This document shows, piece after piece, positions 40,185-49,590 of a stretch of 64,000 bases of DNA (the stretch's first letter is position 1; every line of letters begins with the position of its first letter). Position numbers and translations under genes: made by a program. Location of the stretch: NCBI RefSeq assembly GCF_003070865.1, contig NZ_CP026948.1:806001-870000 (forward strand), written 5' to 3'. This stretch comes from Corynebacterium liangguodongii (GTDB lineage Bacteria; Actinomycetota; Actinomycetes; Mycobacteriales; Mycobacteriaceae). The notes beneath the pieces are model-generated. The model ran no database searches. It was not told the DNA's origin and was given only the letters and a program-made list of their open reading frames with translations.

Positions 40185-42527
40185 TCAGCGGCCCGTAAAC
40201 TTTCTCAAATACTTTCCTGTGACGGAGGAGGCTGCGCCCGCGACCTGCGAGGGCGTGCCCTGGGCGACGACGCGGCCGCCCGCCGAGCCCGCGCCGGGCC
40301 CTAGGTCGATAATGTGGTCCGCCCGCGTGACCACGGCGGGGTTGTGCTCGACGACGATAACGCTCGCGCCCGAGTCCACGAGCCTGTCGCACAGCGCGAC
40401 GAGTGTTGCGGAGTCCGCGGCGTGCAACCCGGTCGTCGGCTCATCGAGGACGTAGAGGGTGGCCTTGTCGTTGAGGTGGCTGGCCAGCTTGAGGCGCTGG
40501 CGCTCCCCGCCGGAGAGCGTAGTCAGCGGCTGGCCGAGCCGGATATAGCCGAGCCCGACGTCGACAAGGTAGCCCGAGATGCGGGTCGCGGCGGCGACCT
40601 TGTGGTCCTTGGCCGAGAAGAACTCCCGCGCCTCCGCCGCCGGCATGTCGAGCACCTCCGCGATGGTGCGCCCGCCGAAGGTGTAGCCGAGCACGGCGTC
40701 GTCAAAACGCTTGCCCTCGCAGACCTCGCAAACCACGTCGATACCTTGCATGATGCCCAGGTCGACGTAGACCACCCCGGCGCCCTTGCAGTGGGGGCAA
40801 GCACCCTCGGAATTGGGGGAAAACAGCGCGGGCTTGACCCCGTTTTCCTTGGCAAAGGCCTTGCGAATCGCATCGAGCGCCCCGGTGTAGGTCGCCGGGT
40901 TGGACCGGCGCGAACCGGAGATGTGGGACTGGTCGACCCACACCGTGTGGTCATCGAGCGGCAGCGCCGCGAGCAGGGAGGACTTGCCGGAACCGGCGAC
41001 GCCCGTGATCGCGACGAGCACGCCGCGCGGGATATCGACGTCGACCGAGTCGAGGTTGTTCGCGCTCGCCCCGCGCACCTCGATGACTCCATTGCCCGCG
41101 CGGCACTCCTCGTCGGGCTTGAGGCGGTAGCTGTCGTGGAGGTGGCGGCCCGTGAGCGTCTGCGCCGCTTTGAGCTCATCGACGGTGCCGGCGAAGACGA
41201 CGGAGCCGCCGTCGGCACCGGCGCCCGGGCCGAGCTCGACGACGTGGTCGGCGATCTCGATGGTCTGGGCCTTGTGCTCGACGACGAGCACGGTGTTGCC
41301 CTTGTCACGCAGCTCAAGCAGCAGCGTGTTCATCCGCTCGATGTCGTCCGGGTGCAGGCCCGCGGTGGGCTCGTCGAAGACGTACGTGACATCGGTCAGC
41401 GCGGAGCCGAGGTGGCGGATCATCTTGATGCGCTGCGCCTCCCCGCCCGAGAGCGTCGATGTCGGCCTGTCGAGCGTGAGATAACCCAGCCCAATGGTGA
41501 CGAAATGGGCCAGCGTGTCGCGGATCGCGGCAACGAGCGGAGCGACGGACGGCGCATCGATGGCGTCGAACCAGGAAGCGAGGTCGCCGACCTCCATCGC
41601 GCACAGCTCGGCGATGTTCTTCCCGTTGATCTTCGAGGCCAGCGCGTGCGGGGCCAGGCGCGTGCCGCCGCAGGACGGGCACGTCCCGGTGGTCACGGCG
41701 CGCTCGACGAACTCGCGCATCGCCTTGTGCAGCCCCTCCTTGTCCTTGCTCAGCAGCGACTTCGACAGCTTCGGGATGAGCCCTTCGTAGGTGGAGTTAA
41801 ACCCGAGGTAGTCCATCTTGCGCGGCTCGGCGAACAGCAGAGCGTGGCGCTGCTCGTCGGTGAAGTCAGCCACAGGCGTATCGGCGGGGTAGAGGCCGGA
41901 CTCGGCGTACGCGCGCAGCTGCCAGGAGCCGGGTTTGTAGCCGGGGACGGTAATGGCGCCGTCGTCAAGCGACTTGCTCGTATCGACGACCTCGTCGACG
42001 TTAAAGGTCGACGCGCGGCCCGTGCCCTCGCACTCGGGGCACATCCCGCCTGTGCGCTTGTAGTCCTTCACCACTTTCTTCTTGCCCTTGGCGTCGGTGA
42101 GAACGCCGCCGCCGCTAACGGAGGGCACGTTGAAGGAATACGCACCGGGCCCTCCCGCGTTCGGCTCGGCCACGCGCGAGTAGAGCACGCGCAGCATCGC
42201 CGTGGCGTCGGTGGCGGTGCCCACCGTGGAACGCACGTTCGCCCCGAGCTGCTCCTGATCGACCGTGATGGCGGTGGTGATGCCCTCGAGCCTGTCGACG
42301 TCGGGCCGCGACATCGAGGGCATGAAGCCCTGCACGAACGACGAGTACGTCTCGTTGATAAGCCTGCGCGACTCCGCGGCAATGGTGTCGAAGACCAGCG
42401 AAGACTTTCCCGAGCCTGACAACCCGGCGAAGACGGTGAGCTTGTGCTTCGGGATGGTCAGCGAGACGCCCTTGAGGTTGTTCTCGTGGGCGCCCGTGAC
42501 CCGGATCGCGTCGTGAGGGGCTGTCAA
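40185..42527 (-). CDS. UvrA-like ABC-ATPase (DrrC/UvrA class II type)
   Basis: The 780-residue protein has two ABC cassettes with GLSGSGKSSLVFDT near residue 33 and GVAGSGKSSLLAAL in the second half, each followed by LSGGE(A/R)QR signatures, and zinc-binding pairs CPECEGTG, CPSCGG and CPHCKGAG/CEVCEGK. It is about 170 residues shorter than UvrA because the UvrB-binding and related inserts are reduced. Such proteins (UvrA2, DrrC) give drug resistance or act on damage. The TTG at 42527 overlaps the DUF808 stop; no ATG or GTG gives a better start. Its natural drug or lesion is unknown. Confidence 0.85.
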   Translation of the reverse strand: MTAPHDAIRVTGAHENNLKGVSLTIPKHKLTVFAGLSGSGKSSLVFDTIAAESRRLINETYSSFVQGFMPSMSRPDVDRLEGITTAITVDQEQLGANVRSTVGTATDATAMLRVLYSRVAEPNAGGPGAYSFNVPSVSGGGVLTDAKGKKKVVKDYKRTGGMCPECEGTGRASTFNVDEVVDTSKSLDDGAITVPGYKPGSWQLRAYAESGLYPADTPVADFTDEQRHALLFAEPRKMDYLGFNSTYEGLIPKLSKSLLSKDKEGLHKAMREFVERAVTTGTCPSCGGTRLAPHALASKINGKNIAELCAMEVGDLASWFDAIDAPSVAPLVAAIRDTLAHFVTIGLGYLTLDRPTSTLSGGEAQRIKMIRHLGSALTDVTYVFDEPTAGLHPDDIERMNTLLLELRDKGNTVLVVEHKAQTIEIADHVVELGPGAGADGGSVVFAGTVDELKAAQTLTGRHLHDSYRLKPDEECRAGNGVIEVRGASANNLDSVDVDIPRGVLVAITGVAGSGKSSLLAALPLDDHTVWVDQSHISGSRRSNPATYTGALDAIRKAFAKENGVKPALFSPNSEGACPHCKGAGVVYVDLGIMQGIDVVCEVCEGKRFDDAVLGYTFGGRTIAEVLDMPAAEAREFFSAKDHKVAAATRISGYLVDVGLGYIRLGQPLTTLSGGERQRLKLASHLNDKATLYVLDEPTTGLHAADSATLVALCDRLVDSGASVIVVEHNPAVVTRADHIIDLGPGAGSAGGRVVAQGTPSQVAGAASSVTGKYLRKFTGR

Positions 42528-43432
42528 CGCTTCATCGCCTTCGTGGCCAGGGCGACGATTCCGACGACGATGAAACCGGCGATCAGGCCAACGATAAGCG
42601 AGATTCCCGTCTCGACGAACCAGCCGGCCGCGCCCCCGCCGACAGCCTCCTGACCAGCGACGATGAGGTGGTGGATCCCGTGGAGGCCGATGACCTCGTC
42701 GAGGCCGCGGATGATGAGGTGGCCACCGACCCAGAGCATGGCCACTGTGCCGATAATCCCGATCGCGCTGAGGACATAAGGCATGGCCTTGACCAGTACA
42801 CGGCCGAACCCGGGGGCGTTGTCGCGCTTGATCATGCCGAGCCCGATGTCGTCGACCTTGACCAAGAGTGCGACCGCGCCGTAGACGACGAGGGTGATGA
42901 AGACGCCGACGCTGGCTAACACGGCCGCCTCCATCCATAGTGGTTCGTTCTTGACCTCGTCGAGGGAGATGATCATGATCTCAGCGGAGAGGATCATGTC
43001 CGTGCGGATAGCGCTGCTGACCAGCTGGTCCTCGCTCTGCGGGGCCTCGGCGGCGGCGTGCTCTTCCTCGCCGCGGTGAGCGATTTTGTGCAAGATCTTC
43101 TCTGCTCCCTCGAAGCAAAGATAGGCGCCGCCGAGCATGAGAATGGGCACGAGCGCCCACGGTGCAATGGCGTTGAGGATCAGCGCGATGGGAAGGATAA
43201 TTAGCAGCTTGTTGCGCAGCGATCCCTTGGCGATGCGCCAGATCATCGGCAGCTCGCGCGCCGGTGTGACGTCCTGGACGTACTGGGGAGTCACGGCGGC
43301 GTCGTCGATGACGACGCCCGCGGCCTTCGCGGAGGTCTTCACCGTCATTGCGGCAACATCGTCGGTGGATGCGGCCGCGGTGCGGGCGATCAAAGCGACG
43401 TCATCAAGCAGTGCAAGTAGGCCACCGGCCAT
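42524..43432 (-). CDS. DUF808 (YedI-like) membrane protein
   Basis: The 302-residue protein begins MAGGLLALLDDVALIAR and contains TPQYVQDVTPARELPMIWRIAKGSLRNK, hallmarks of DUF808. About five to six helices follow, for example IALILNAIAPWALVPILMLGGAYL. E. coli YedI is the type member and has no firm function. It is the first gene of a two-gene unit with the UvrA-like protein, whose TTG overlaps its TGA. Confidence 0.9.
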   Translation of the reverse strand: MAGGLLALLDDVALIARTAAASTDDVAAMTVKTSAKAAGVVIDDAAVTPQYVQDVTPARELPMIWRIAKGSLRNKLLIILPIALILNAIAPWALVPILMLGGAYLCFEGAEKILHKIAHRGEEEHAAAEAPQSEDQLVSSAIRTDMILSAEIMIISLDEVKNEPLWMEAAVLASVGVFITLVVYGAVALLVKVDDIGLGMIKRDNAPGFGRVLVKAMPYVLSAIGIIGTVAMLWVGGHLIIRGLDEVIGLHGIHHLIVAGQEAVGGGAAGWFVETGISLIVGLIAGFIVVGIVALATKAMKR

Positions 43433-44148
43433 GGGGGTACCTTTCGGGAAAGAGGGTGCGGAAATACTCCGGGATAGACAGTGCGATCCTAGTAGATCGG
43501 GTGGGGTCCGGCTGTGCGGCGGGGAGTGGGGGAGGCCGTGCCGAAGGTGTATCGGGGGTAAACAAGGGGTAGATTCCTGCGGCCGAACTGAAGCTGTTTA
43601 CCGGCAATAATGTACTTACCCCTCGGGAATTTTTGCGATATTTCCAATAGTTGGATGGAGCTTATGGTTAGATACCTGCCAATAGATAGATGAGTTAGAC
43701 CTGGGAGGTTCTCTTTGGCGGTAGTGAAAGAGGGGATCGCCGTTGTCGTCGCTCCGGAAGGCGGCGATGCCGGGGAGAGAGCGCCTGACTTCAAGGGGTC
43801 GGGTTCGAAGCGCCTGGGCGCGGAGGCCGATACTCTCTCCTCGATTGTTGGCACGCTCAGCAGTTTCTACAACTCAGCCGGGGGGTGTCAAGAGTGGGTA
43901 GCACCCACCGCGACCTCGATGTGTCATAAGCGTATGTCGTTAGGGTTGCATTCGGGGGAACGTCTCACATCGGTTGCTAGAACGACTAATCCTCGTCCGG
44001 CAGCACCTTCTCTCAGGACTTTCTGGCTGGGGCCTGCTCCACCTGCATCACCTGACCGCGAAAGATTAGTTCTCGCGGTGGCCCCACGAAGGCGGGCGAA
44101 AGTCGGACGCACCAGTCATTTTCACACAGACATCTAAGGAGAAGTGTC
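43433..44148. other. Long intergenic region between DUF808 and the oligopeptide operon
   Basis: About 700 bp lack a recognised gene. The stretch near 43620-43690 is AT-rich and looks like a promoter zone. A short open frame (43715 onward, TTG after GGGAGG) may be translated. A stem CCGCGA/TCGCGG lies near 44058-44080. AAGGAG at 44138-44143 is the oppA ribosome-binding site. I see no riboswitch consensus. Confidence 0.45.
43715..44137 (+). CDS. Possible short hypothetical protein or gene remnant
   Basis: A 140-codon frame starts at TTG 43715, 9 bp after GGGAGG. Its first 50 residues (AVVKEGIAVVVAPEGGDAGERAPDF and on) look protein-like, while the rest is Arg/Pro/Ser-rich and resembles noncoding translation. 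It could be a truncated gene. I do not recognise the family. Confidence 0.25.
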   Translation: MAVVKEGIAVVVAPEGGDAGERAPDFKGSGSKRLGAEADTLSSIVGTLSSFYNSAGGCQEWVAPTATSMCHKRMSLGLHSGERLTSVARTTNPRPAAPSLRTFWLGPAPPASPDRERLVLAVAPRRRAKVGRTSHFHTDI

Positions 44149-45741
44149 ATGTCGATCAAAAAATTTTTATCCCTGGGCGCGGTTGGCGTGATGACGCTCG
44201 GTCTGGTCGCATGCGGGGGCGAGAGCACAGACGGATCCGCCTCTGGCCAGGGCGGAGACAATTACGTTCTGGTCAATGGTTCGGAGCCACAGAATCCTCT
44301 CATCCCCGGGGACACGAATGAAAACGGAGGCGGTCGGATCATCGACAGCATCTACTCGGGTCTCATTTACTACGACGGCGAGGGCAAGGCCCACAACGAT
44401 ATCGCGGAATCTATCGACTTGGTGGGGGAGAAGATCTACCGGGTGCGGTTGAAAGAGGACGCAAAGTGGTCCGACGGCACTCAGGTGACAGCCGAGGACT
44501 TCGTCAAGGCCTGGAACTACACGATGGAGAACGCCTTGATGTCGGCGTCCTTCTACGAGCCGATCCTCGGTTTCGAGGAAGGAAAGTCCGAGATGGAGGG
44601 GCTGAAGGTCGAAGACGCCCAAACCTTCACTATCGAACTGGCCGAGCCCATGGCTGATTTCCCGGAACAGCTCGGATACTCTGCGTTCTTCCCGCTGCAC
44701 CCCTCTGCCTATGACAACATCGAAAGCTACGGGGAAAAACCGGTAAGCAACGGCCCGTACAAGCTGGAGGCCTGGAACCACAACCAGGACGCGACCATCG
44801 TGCCCAATGAGGAGTACACTGGGGAGCGCAAGGCCCAGAACGACGGGGTCACCTTCGTGTTCTACGCCCAGCAGGATGCGGCTTACGCAGACCTCTTGGC
44901 GGGCAACCTCGACGTGCTCGATGTGGTTCCCGATTCCGCTTTCGCGACTTTCGAAAACGAACTCGGCGAACGAGCGGTCAACCAGCCGGCGGCAGTTTTT
45001 CAGTCATTCACCATCCCGGACAACCTCGAACACTTCTCCGGAGAGGAAGGGAAACTACGCCGCGCCGCGCTCTCCCGTGCGATTAATCGCGAAGAAATCA
45101 CCGACACCATTTTCCAGGGGACGCGGACCCCGGCGACCGATTTCACCTCCCCGGTAATTCCGGGGCACTCGGAGAACCTAAACGGCGCGGAGGTTCTGAG
45201 CTACGATCCCGAGGAGGCCAAGCGCCTGTGGACAGAGGCTGACGCCATCTCGCCGTTCACTGGGGAATTCTCTATCTCTTACAACGCCGATGGCGGTCAT
45301 CAGCCGTGGGTCGACGCGGTCGCAAACTCCATCCGGAACACGCTTGGAATCGAGGCCGTCGGAAACGCGTACCCCGATTTCAAGTCGCTGCGTGACGACG
45401 TGACCAACCGAACCCTCAAGGGTGCCTTCCGAACCGGTTGGCAGGGCGATTTCCCGCTGTTGGGCAACTTCATCGTCCCGCTCTACCGCACCGGAGCGAG
45501 CTCCAACGATGGGGATTACTCTAACCCCGAGGTCGACAGGCTGCTCGATGAGGCTGCGGGCGCGGCCAATCTTGAGGAGGCTTCTCCGACCTACAACCAA
45601 GCGCAGGAAATCCTTCTCGCGGATCTGCCGTCGATCCCGTTGTGGTACTCCAACGTCACCGGCGGTTTCTCCGAGAACGTCGATAATGTCACCTTCTCCT
45701 GGAAGTCACAGCCCCTCTACTACGCCATCACGAAGAAGTAG
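44149..45741 (+). CDS. oppA: Oligopeptide/dipeptide ABC transporter substrate-binding lipoprotein
   Basis: The 530-residue protein has a signal peptide and lipobox LVAC (Cys22) and a family-5 solute-binding domain: ILxNG-like start with VNGSEPQNPLIPGDTNENGGGRIIDSIYSGL, then LKEDAKWSDGTQVTAEDFVKAWNY (about 102-125), the usual family signature. It should capture peptides at the outer face of the membrane for the OppBC-DF transporter. AAGGAG lies 6 bp upstream. It heads an operon oppA-oppB-oppC-oppDF. Exact substrate is unknown. Confidence 0.93.
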   Translation: MSIKKFLSLGAVGVMTLGLVACGGESTDGSASGQGGDNYVLVNGSEPQNPLIPGDTNENGGGRIIDSIYSGLIYYDGEGKAHNDIAESIDLVGEKIYRVRLKEDAKWSDGTQVTAEDFVKAWNYTMENALMSASFYEPILGFEEGKSEMEGLKVEDAQTFTIELAEPMADFPEQLGYSAFFPLHPSAYDNIESYGEKPVSNGPYKLEAWNHNQDATIVPNEEYTGERKAQNDGVTFVFYAQQDAAYADLLAGNLDVLDVVPDSAFATFENELGERAVNQPAAVFQSFTIPDNLEHFSGEEGKLRRAALSRAINREEITDTIFQGTRTPATDFTSPVIPGHSENLNGAEVLSYDPEEAKRLWTEADAISPFTGEFSISYNADGGHQPWVDAVANSIRNTLGIEAVGNAYPDFKSLRDDVTNRTLKGAFRTGWQGDFPLLGNFIVPLYRTGASSNDGDYSNPEVDRLLDEAAGAANLEEASPTYNQAQEILLADLPSIPLWYSNVTGGFSENVDNVTFSWKSQPLYYAITKK

Positions 45742-45757
45742 TTTTTGGTGAGGTCTA

Positions 45758-45785
45758 CACCCCGCTTGCACCCAGCAGCGGGGTG
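45758..45785 (+). terminator. Stable intercistronic hairpin between oppA and oppB
   Basis: CACCCCGC (45758-45765) pairs perfectly with GCGGGGTG (45778-45785), with a 12-nt loop. There is no long T-run after it, so it is more likely a partial terminator or a 3'-end stabiliser that favours the binding protein over the permease. Confidence 0.6.
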
Positions 45786-45844
45786 CTGGCTTTGCTTCCC
45801 CATCGAATGTAAATCACTACATCCACAAAGGAGGGTACGCGACC

Positions 45845-46771
45845 ATGCTTCGCTACATCGGACGCCGCCTGCTCCAAATGATCCCCGTTTTCTTCGGCGC
45901 AACACTGCTCCTTTACGCGCTTGTGTTTCTCATGCCTGGGGATCCAGTCCAGGCTCTCGGTGGCGATCGCGGATTGTCGGAGGCGGCCAGGGCTCGCATC
46001 GAGGCCGAATATAATCTGGACAAACCATTTATCGTGCAATACCTGCTCTATATCAAGGGCATTTTCGCGGGCGACTTCGGTGCGACATTTTCTGGCCAAC
46101 CGGTCGCCTCTGTCATGGCGAACGCGTTTCCCGTCACCATCAAGCTTGCACTGATGGCGCTCGTTTTCGAAGCAGTCCTCGGCGTCACCTTCGGCGTGAT
46201 AGCTGGGGTCCGCCGTGGAGGAGTTTTCGATTCGACGATCCTGCTCGTCTCGTTGTTCGTCATTGCGGTGCCGTCATTTGTTATTGGGTTCGTGCTCCAA
46301 TACGTCGTCGGCGTGAAGTGGGGTCTGCTGCCCGTTACTGTTGGCAGGAATGAATCTTTCATGGCGCTTCTCATGCCCGCGGTGGTTCTCGGGGCGCTTT
46401 CTTTTGCCTACGTGATCAGGCTGACGAGGCAAGCGGTGAGCGAGAACCTCCGTGCCGATTACGTGCGGACCGCACGAGCAAAGGGACTGTCCTCCCAGGC
46501 GGTCATGGGGCGGCACGTGCTGCGCAATTCCCTTATCCCCGTGGTGACTTTCCTCGGTGCCGACCTTGGCGCGTTGATGGGCGGTGCGATTGTGACCGAA
46601 GGAATCTTCGGAATTAACGGTGTCGGGGGGACGATATACCAGGCCATCATCAAAGGTGAACCAGCCACCGTCGTCTCCTTTACAACCGTGTTGGTCATCG
46701 TCTACATCGTTGCCAATCTCATCGTGGATCTCCTCTACGCCGTACTCGACCCAAGGATTCGATATGCCTGA
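45845..46771 (+). CDS. oppB: Peptide ABC transporter permease OppB/DppB
   Basis: The 308-residue protein starts YIGRRLLQMIPVFFGATLLLYALVFLMPGDP, the standard DppB N-terminus, and has about six helices plus the cytoplasmic EAA loop SENLRADYVRTARAKGLSSQAVMGRHVLRNSLIP (about 197-230) that contacts the ATPase. AAAGGAGG precedes the ATG. It overlaps oppC by 8 bp. Confidence 0.95.
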   Translation: MLRYIGRRLLQMIPVFFGATLLLYALVFLMPGDPVQALGGDRGLSEAARARIEAEYNLDKPFIVQYLLYIKGIFAGDFGATFSGQPVASVMANAFPVTIKLALMALVFEAVLGVTFGVIAGVRRGGVFDSTILLVSLFVIAVPSFVIGFVLQYVVGVKWGLLPVTVGRNESFMALLMPAVVLGALSFAYVIRLTRQAVSENLRADYVRTARAKGLSSQAVMGRHVLRNSLIPVVTFLGADLGALMGGAIVTEGIFGINGVGGTIYQAIIKGEPATVVSFTTVLVIVYIVANLIVDLLYAVLDPRIRYA

Positions 46772-47729
46772 GAACTCCTTTGAACGCGCCGTCCTGCGCA
46801 AGGGCCAGGACTACTTCATCGCGGAGACCGATGAGGTTGGCCTTGGCGCTGTTGACGCCGTCGCCGACAATTCTGCCCCCTCCAGCCAATGGAGCGAAGC
46901 ATGGCGCTACCTGCGTCGCAGGCCGGTGTTTTGGGTCTCGGCAGTGCTCATTGCGATGGCGCTCGCACTCGCCATGTTCCCGAGCCTGTTTACCTCCGTC
47001 GACCCACGTGAATGCGCGCTATCCCGTTCGCTGGGTGGCCCAGAGACCGGGCACCCTTTCGGATTCGACCGTCAAGGCTGCGATATTTACTCCCGGACTG
47101 TTTACGGCGCGCGCGCCTCTGTCACGGTAGGCGTGCTCACCACGATTGTCGTTACCCTAATCGGGTCCGTCGTGGGTGCGATTGCCGGATACTTCGGGGG
47201 ATTGTGGGACACGCTGCTGTCTCGTTTGACTGATATCTTCTTTGCGGTGCCGCTCGTTCTTGCCGCCATCGTGGTGATGTCGATGTTCCAGAATCAACGT
47301 TCGATTTGGATGGTGGTCTTCGCCTTGGCAATGTTTGGGTGGACCCAAATTGCACGTATTACCAGGGGAGCCGTGCTCGGTGTAAAGAACGACGAGTTTG
47401 TTACAGCTGCTCGGGCGCTTGGGGCCTCAGACGCACGGATCATCGTCAGCCACATCATGCCCAACGCAGCAGCTCCGATCATCGTCTACGCGACTGTGGC
47501 GCTTGGCACCTTTATTGTCGCCGAAGCGACACTGTCGTTCCTCGGTATCGGGTTGCCCACGACGGTGGTGTCGTGGGGAGGGGACATTTCGGCCGCCCAG
47601 GCGTCGCTACGCACCCAACCCATGGTCCTTTTCTATCCGGCGATCGCGCTCGCGCTGACCGTCCTGAGTTTCATCATGATGGGTGACGCTGTGCGCGACG
47701 CCCTAGACCCGAAGGCGAGGAACCGATGA
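46764..47729 (+). CDS. oppC: Peptide ABC transporter permease OppC/DppC
   Basis: The 321-residue protein has an N-terminal cytoplasmic head, WRYLRRRPVFWVSAVLIA before the first helix, FDRQGCDIYSRTVYGARASVTVG near residue 98 and the EAA loop VLGVKNDEFVTAARALGASDARIIVSHIMPN (about 208-238). These are the DppC features. The ATG lies inside the end of oppB, and its own stop overlaps the oppDF start (ATGA), so the operon is tightly coupled. Confidence 0.95.
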   Translation: MPENSFERAVLRKGQDYFIAETDEVGLGAVDAVADNSAPSSQWSEAWRYLRRRPVFWVSAVLIAMALALAMFPSLFTSVDPRECALSRSLGGPETGHPFGFDRQGCDIYSRTVYGARASVTVGVLTTIVVTLIGSVVGAIAGYFGGLWDTLLSRLTDIFFAVPLVLAAIVVMSMFQNQRSIWMVVFALAMFGWTQIARITRGAVLGVKNDEFVTAARALGASDARIIVSHIMPNAAAPIIVYATVALGTFIVAEATLSFLGIGLPTTVVSWGGDISAAQASLRTQPMVLFYPAIALALTVLSFIMMGDAVRDALDPKARNR

Positions 47730-49426
47730 GCACACCTTATGAAGAACCCCTCCTGGATATCACCGGTCTCAAGGTTGCATTCGAATCCACCACTGGAACC
47801 GTTGAAGCCGTCCGAGACTTCGACCTGCAGATCTATCCAGGGCAGGCTGTTGCCATCGTCGGGGAGTCTGGGTCTGGCAAGTCCACCGCGGCGATGTCCA
47901 TCCTTGGGCTATTGCCCGGTACCGGAAAAGTGACCGCGGGCTCGATCAAGCTCGAGGGTGAAGAATTGACTAAGTTGGATCAGAAGGGATGGCAAGAGAT
48001 CCGCGGTAGCCGCATTGGGCTTGTGCCGCAGGACCCGATGAGCAACCTCAACCCCGTGTGGAAGATCGGTACCCAGGTCGAAGAGTCTCTGCGGGCCAAC
48101 AACATCGCTGAGGGGTCAAAGCTCCACGAACGCACCTGCGAGCTTCTGGAAGAAGCCGGCTTGCCAGATGCTCAGCGGCGGGCGAAGCAGTACCCACACG
48201 AGTTCTCGGGTGGCATGCGGCAACGCGCTCTCATCGCGATCGGCCTGGCGGCTCGTCCGAAGCTTCTCATTGCGGATGAACCGACGTCGGCGCTAGATGT
48301 GACGGTGCAGAAGAAGATCCTGGACCACCTGGGACAGCTGACCAGTGAACTCGGGACGGCGTTGCTCTTTATCACCCATGACCTCGGGCTCGCGGCGGAA
48401 CGCGCGGACTACCTCGTGGTGATGCACCGCGGGCGGATCGTCGAGCGAGGCCCGAGCCTTCAGATCCTCCGTAATCCTGGTCACCCTTACACGAAGCGTT
48501 TGGTCAAGGCGGCGCCGTCGTTGGCCTCGGCACGTATTCAGTCTGCAAAGACGCAGGGCCTCTCTACGTCGGAATCCTTGACCAGCGGGGCGGGCAGCGC
48601 CGATGTAGTGGTTAACGTCGAGCATCTGGTTAAAGAGTTTGACGTCCGTGGAGCGAAGGGAGACAAGAAGACGCTGCGCGCGGTTGACGACGTCTCCTTC
48701 GAGCTGCGTCGCGGTTCGACGCTTGCCCTGGTCGGTGAATCCGGGTCCGGCAAGTCCACGGTGGCCAACATGGTGCTCTCTCTGCTTAAGCCCACGAGTG
48801 GCGCGGTGATCTTCGAAGGACGCGACGTGTCTTCGCTCAAAGGCAGAGAACTTTTCGCCATGCGGAGAAAAATGCAGGTTGTTTTCCAAAATCCGTACGG
48901 TTCTCTCGACCCGATGTATTCGATCTACCGCTGCATCGAGGAACCGCTGGCGTTGCACAAGGTCGGCGGTAGAAAGGCGCGTGAAGCACGGGTGGCGGAG
49001 CTGCTTGATATGGTGCAGATACCACGTTCGGCAATGCGACGCTACCCAAACGAGCTCTCCGGAGGACAACGCCAGCGCATCGCCATCGCTCGCGCTTTGG
49101 CGCTGAAACCCGAGGTAATCGTGCTCGACGAGGCGGTCTCCGCACTCGATGTGCTTGTCCAGAACCAGATCTTGGAGCTCTTGACTGGATTGCAGAGCGA
49201 ATTGGGATTGTCCTACCTCTTTATCACGCACGACCTTGCCGTCGTGCGCCAGACTGCGGACGACGTCGTGGTGATGCGCCAGGGCAAGGCAGTAGAGATA
49301 GGCGCTGCGGACGACATATTCGGCAATCCGCGAGAGGAGTACACGAAAAATCTTCTCAACTCGGTGCCAGGACTGGGCGTTGAGCTGGGGACAGGGGAGA
49401 ACCTCGGCTTCGATATCGGCTCCTAG
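47726..49426 (+). CDS. oppDF: Fused double ATPase of the peptide ABC transporter (OppD-OppF)
   Basis: The 566-residue protein holds two complete ABC domains: N-terminal GESGSGKSTAAM (about 48-59), FSGGMRQRALIAIGLAARPKLLIADEPTSALD, and C-terminal GESGSGKSTVAN, LSGGQRQRIAIARALALKPEVIVLDEAVSALD. Each is followed by the Opp-type C-terminal extension GHPYTKRLVKAAPS and REEYTKNLLNSVP. OppD and OppF are separate proteins in many species; the fused form is common in actinobacteria. In the second Walker B region the residue after E is A rather than P (DEAVSALD), still compatible with activity. Confidence 0.95.
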   Translation: MSTPYEEPLLDITGLKVAFESTTGTVEAVRDFDLQIYPGQAVAIVGESGSGKSTAAMSILGLLPGTGKVTAGSIKLEGEELTKLDQKGWQEIRGSRIGLVPQDPMSNLNPVWKIGTQVEESLRANNIAEGSKLHERTCELLEEAGLPDAQRRAKQYPHEFSGGMRQRALIAIGLAARPKLLIADEPTSALDVTVQKKILDHLGQLTSELGTALLFITHDLGLAAERADYLVVMHRGRIVERGPSLQILRNPGHPYTKRLVKAAPSLASARIQSAKTQGLSTSESLTSGAGSADVVVNVEHLVKEFDVRGAKGDKKTLRAVDDVSFELRRGSTLALVGESGSGKSTVANMVLSLLKPTSGAVIFEGRDVSSLKGRELFAMRRKMQVVFQNPYGSLDPMYSIYRCIEEPLALHKVGGRKAREARVAELLDMVQIPRSAMRRYPNELSGGQRQRIAIARALALKPEVIVLDEAVSALDVLVQNQILELLTGLQSELGLSYLFITHDLAVVRQTADDVVVMRQGKAVEIGAADDIFGNPREEYTKNLLNSVPGLGVELGTGENLGFDIGS

Positions 49427-49474
49427 AATCGAATAGTCGGTGCGGGGTTGCGCCCTGTATCGTGGTCTCCACAA

Positions 49475-49583
49475 CCAACACGGGTGCTCCCGAACTTTCG
49501 CGCGGGGGCTGAGACGTGGCGGCGCGCGCAGTCCCCTACGAACCGTTGAACCTGGATCCGGGTAATGCCGGCGCGAGGAAGGA
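49475..49583 (+). promoter_or_regulatory. TPP (THI-element) riboswitch
   Basis: The leader of the ykoEDC operon contains the TPP consensus in order: ACGGGTGCTCCC (49480-49491), GGGCTGAGA (49506-49514) and GAACCTGGATCCGGGTAATG then CCGGCGCGAGGAAG (49548-49581). The last part includes the ribosome-binding site, AGGAAGGA, of the GTG at 49591, so ligand binding most likely blocks translation initiation. Confidence 0.95.
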
Positions 49584-49590
49584 CAACTAA

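Noticed and set aside
43715..43900. Fragment of a leucyl aminopeptidase before oppA
   Set aside because: The first residues gave a vague impression of similarity but no catalytic motif is present, so I list it only as an unknown short frame.
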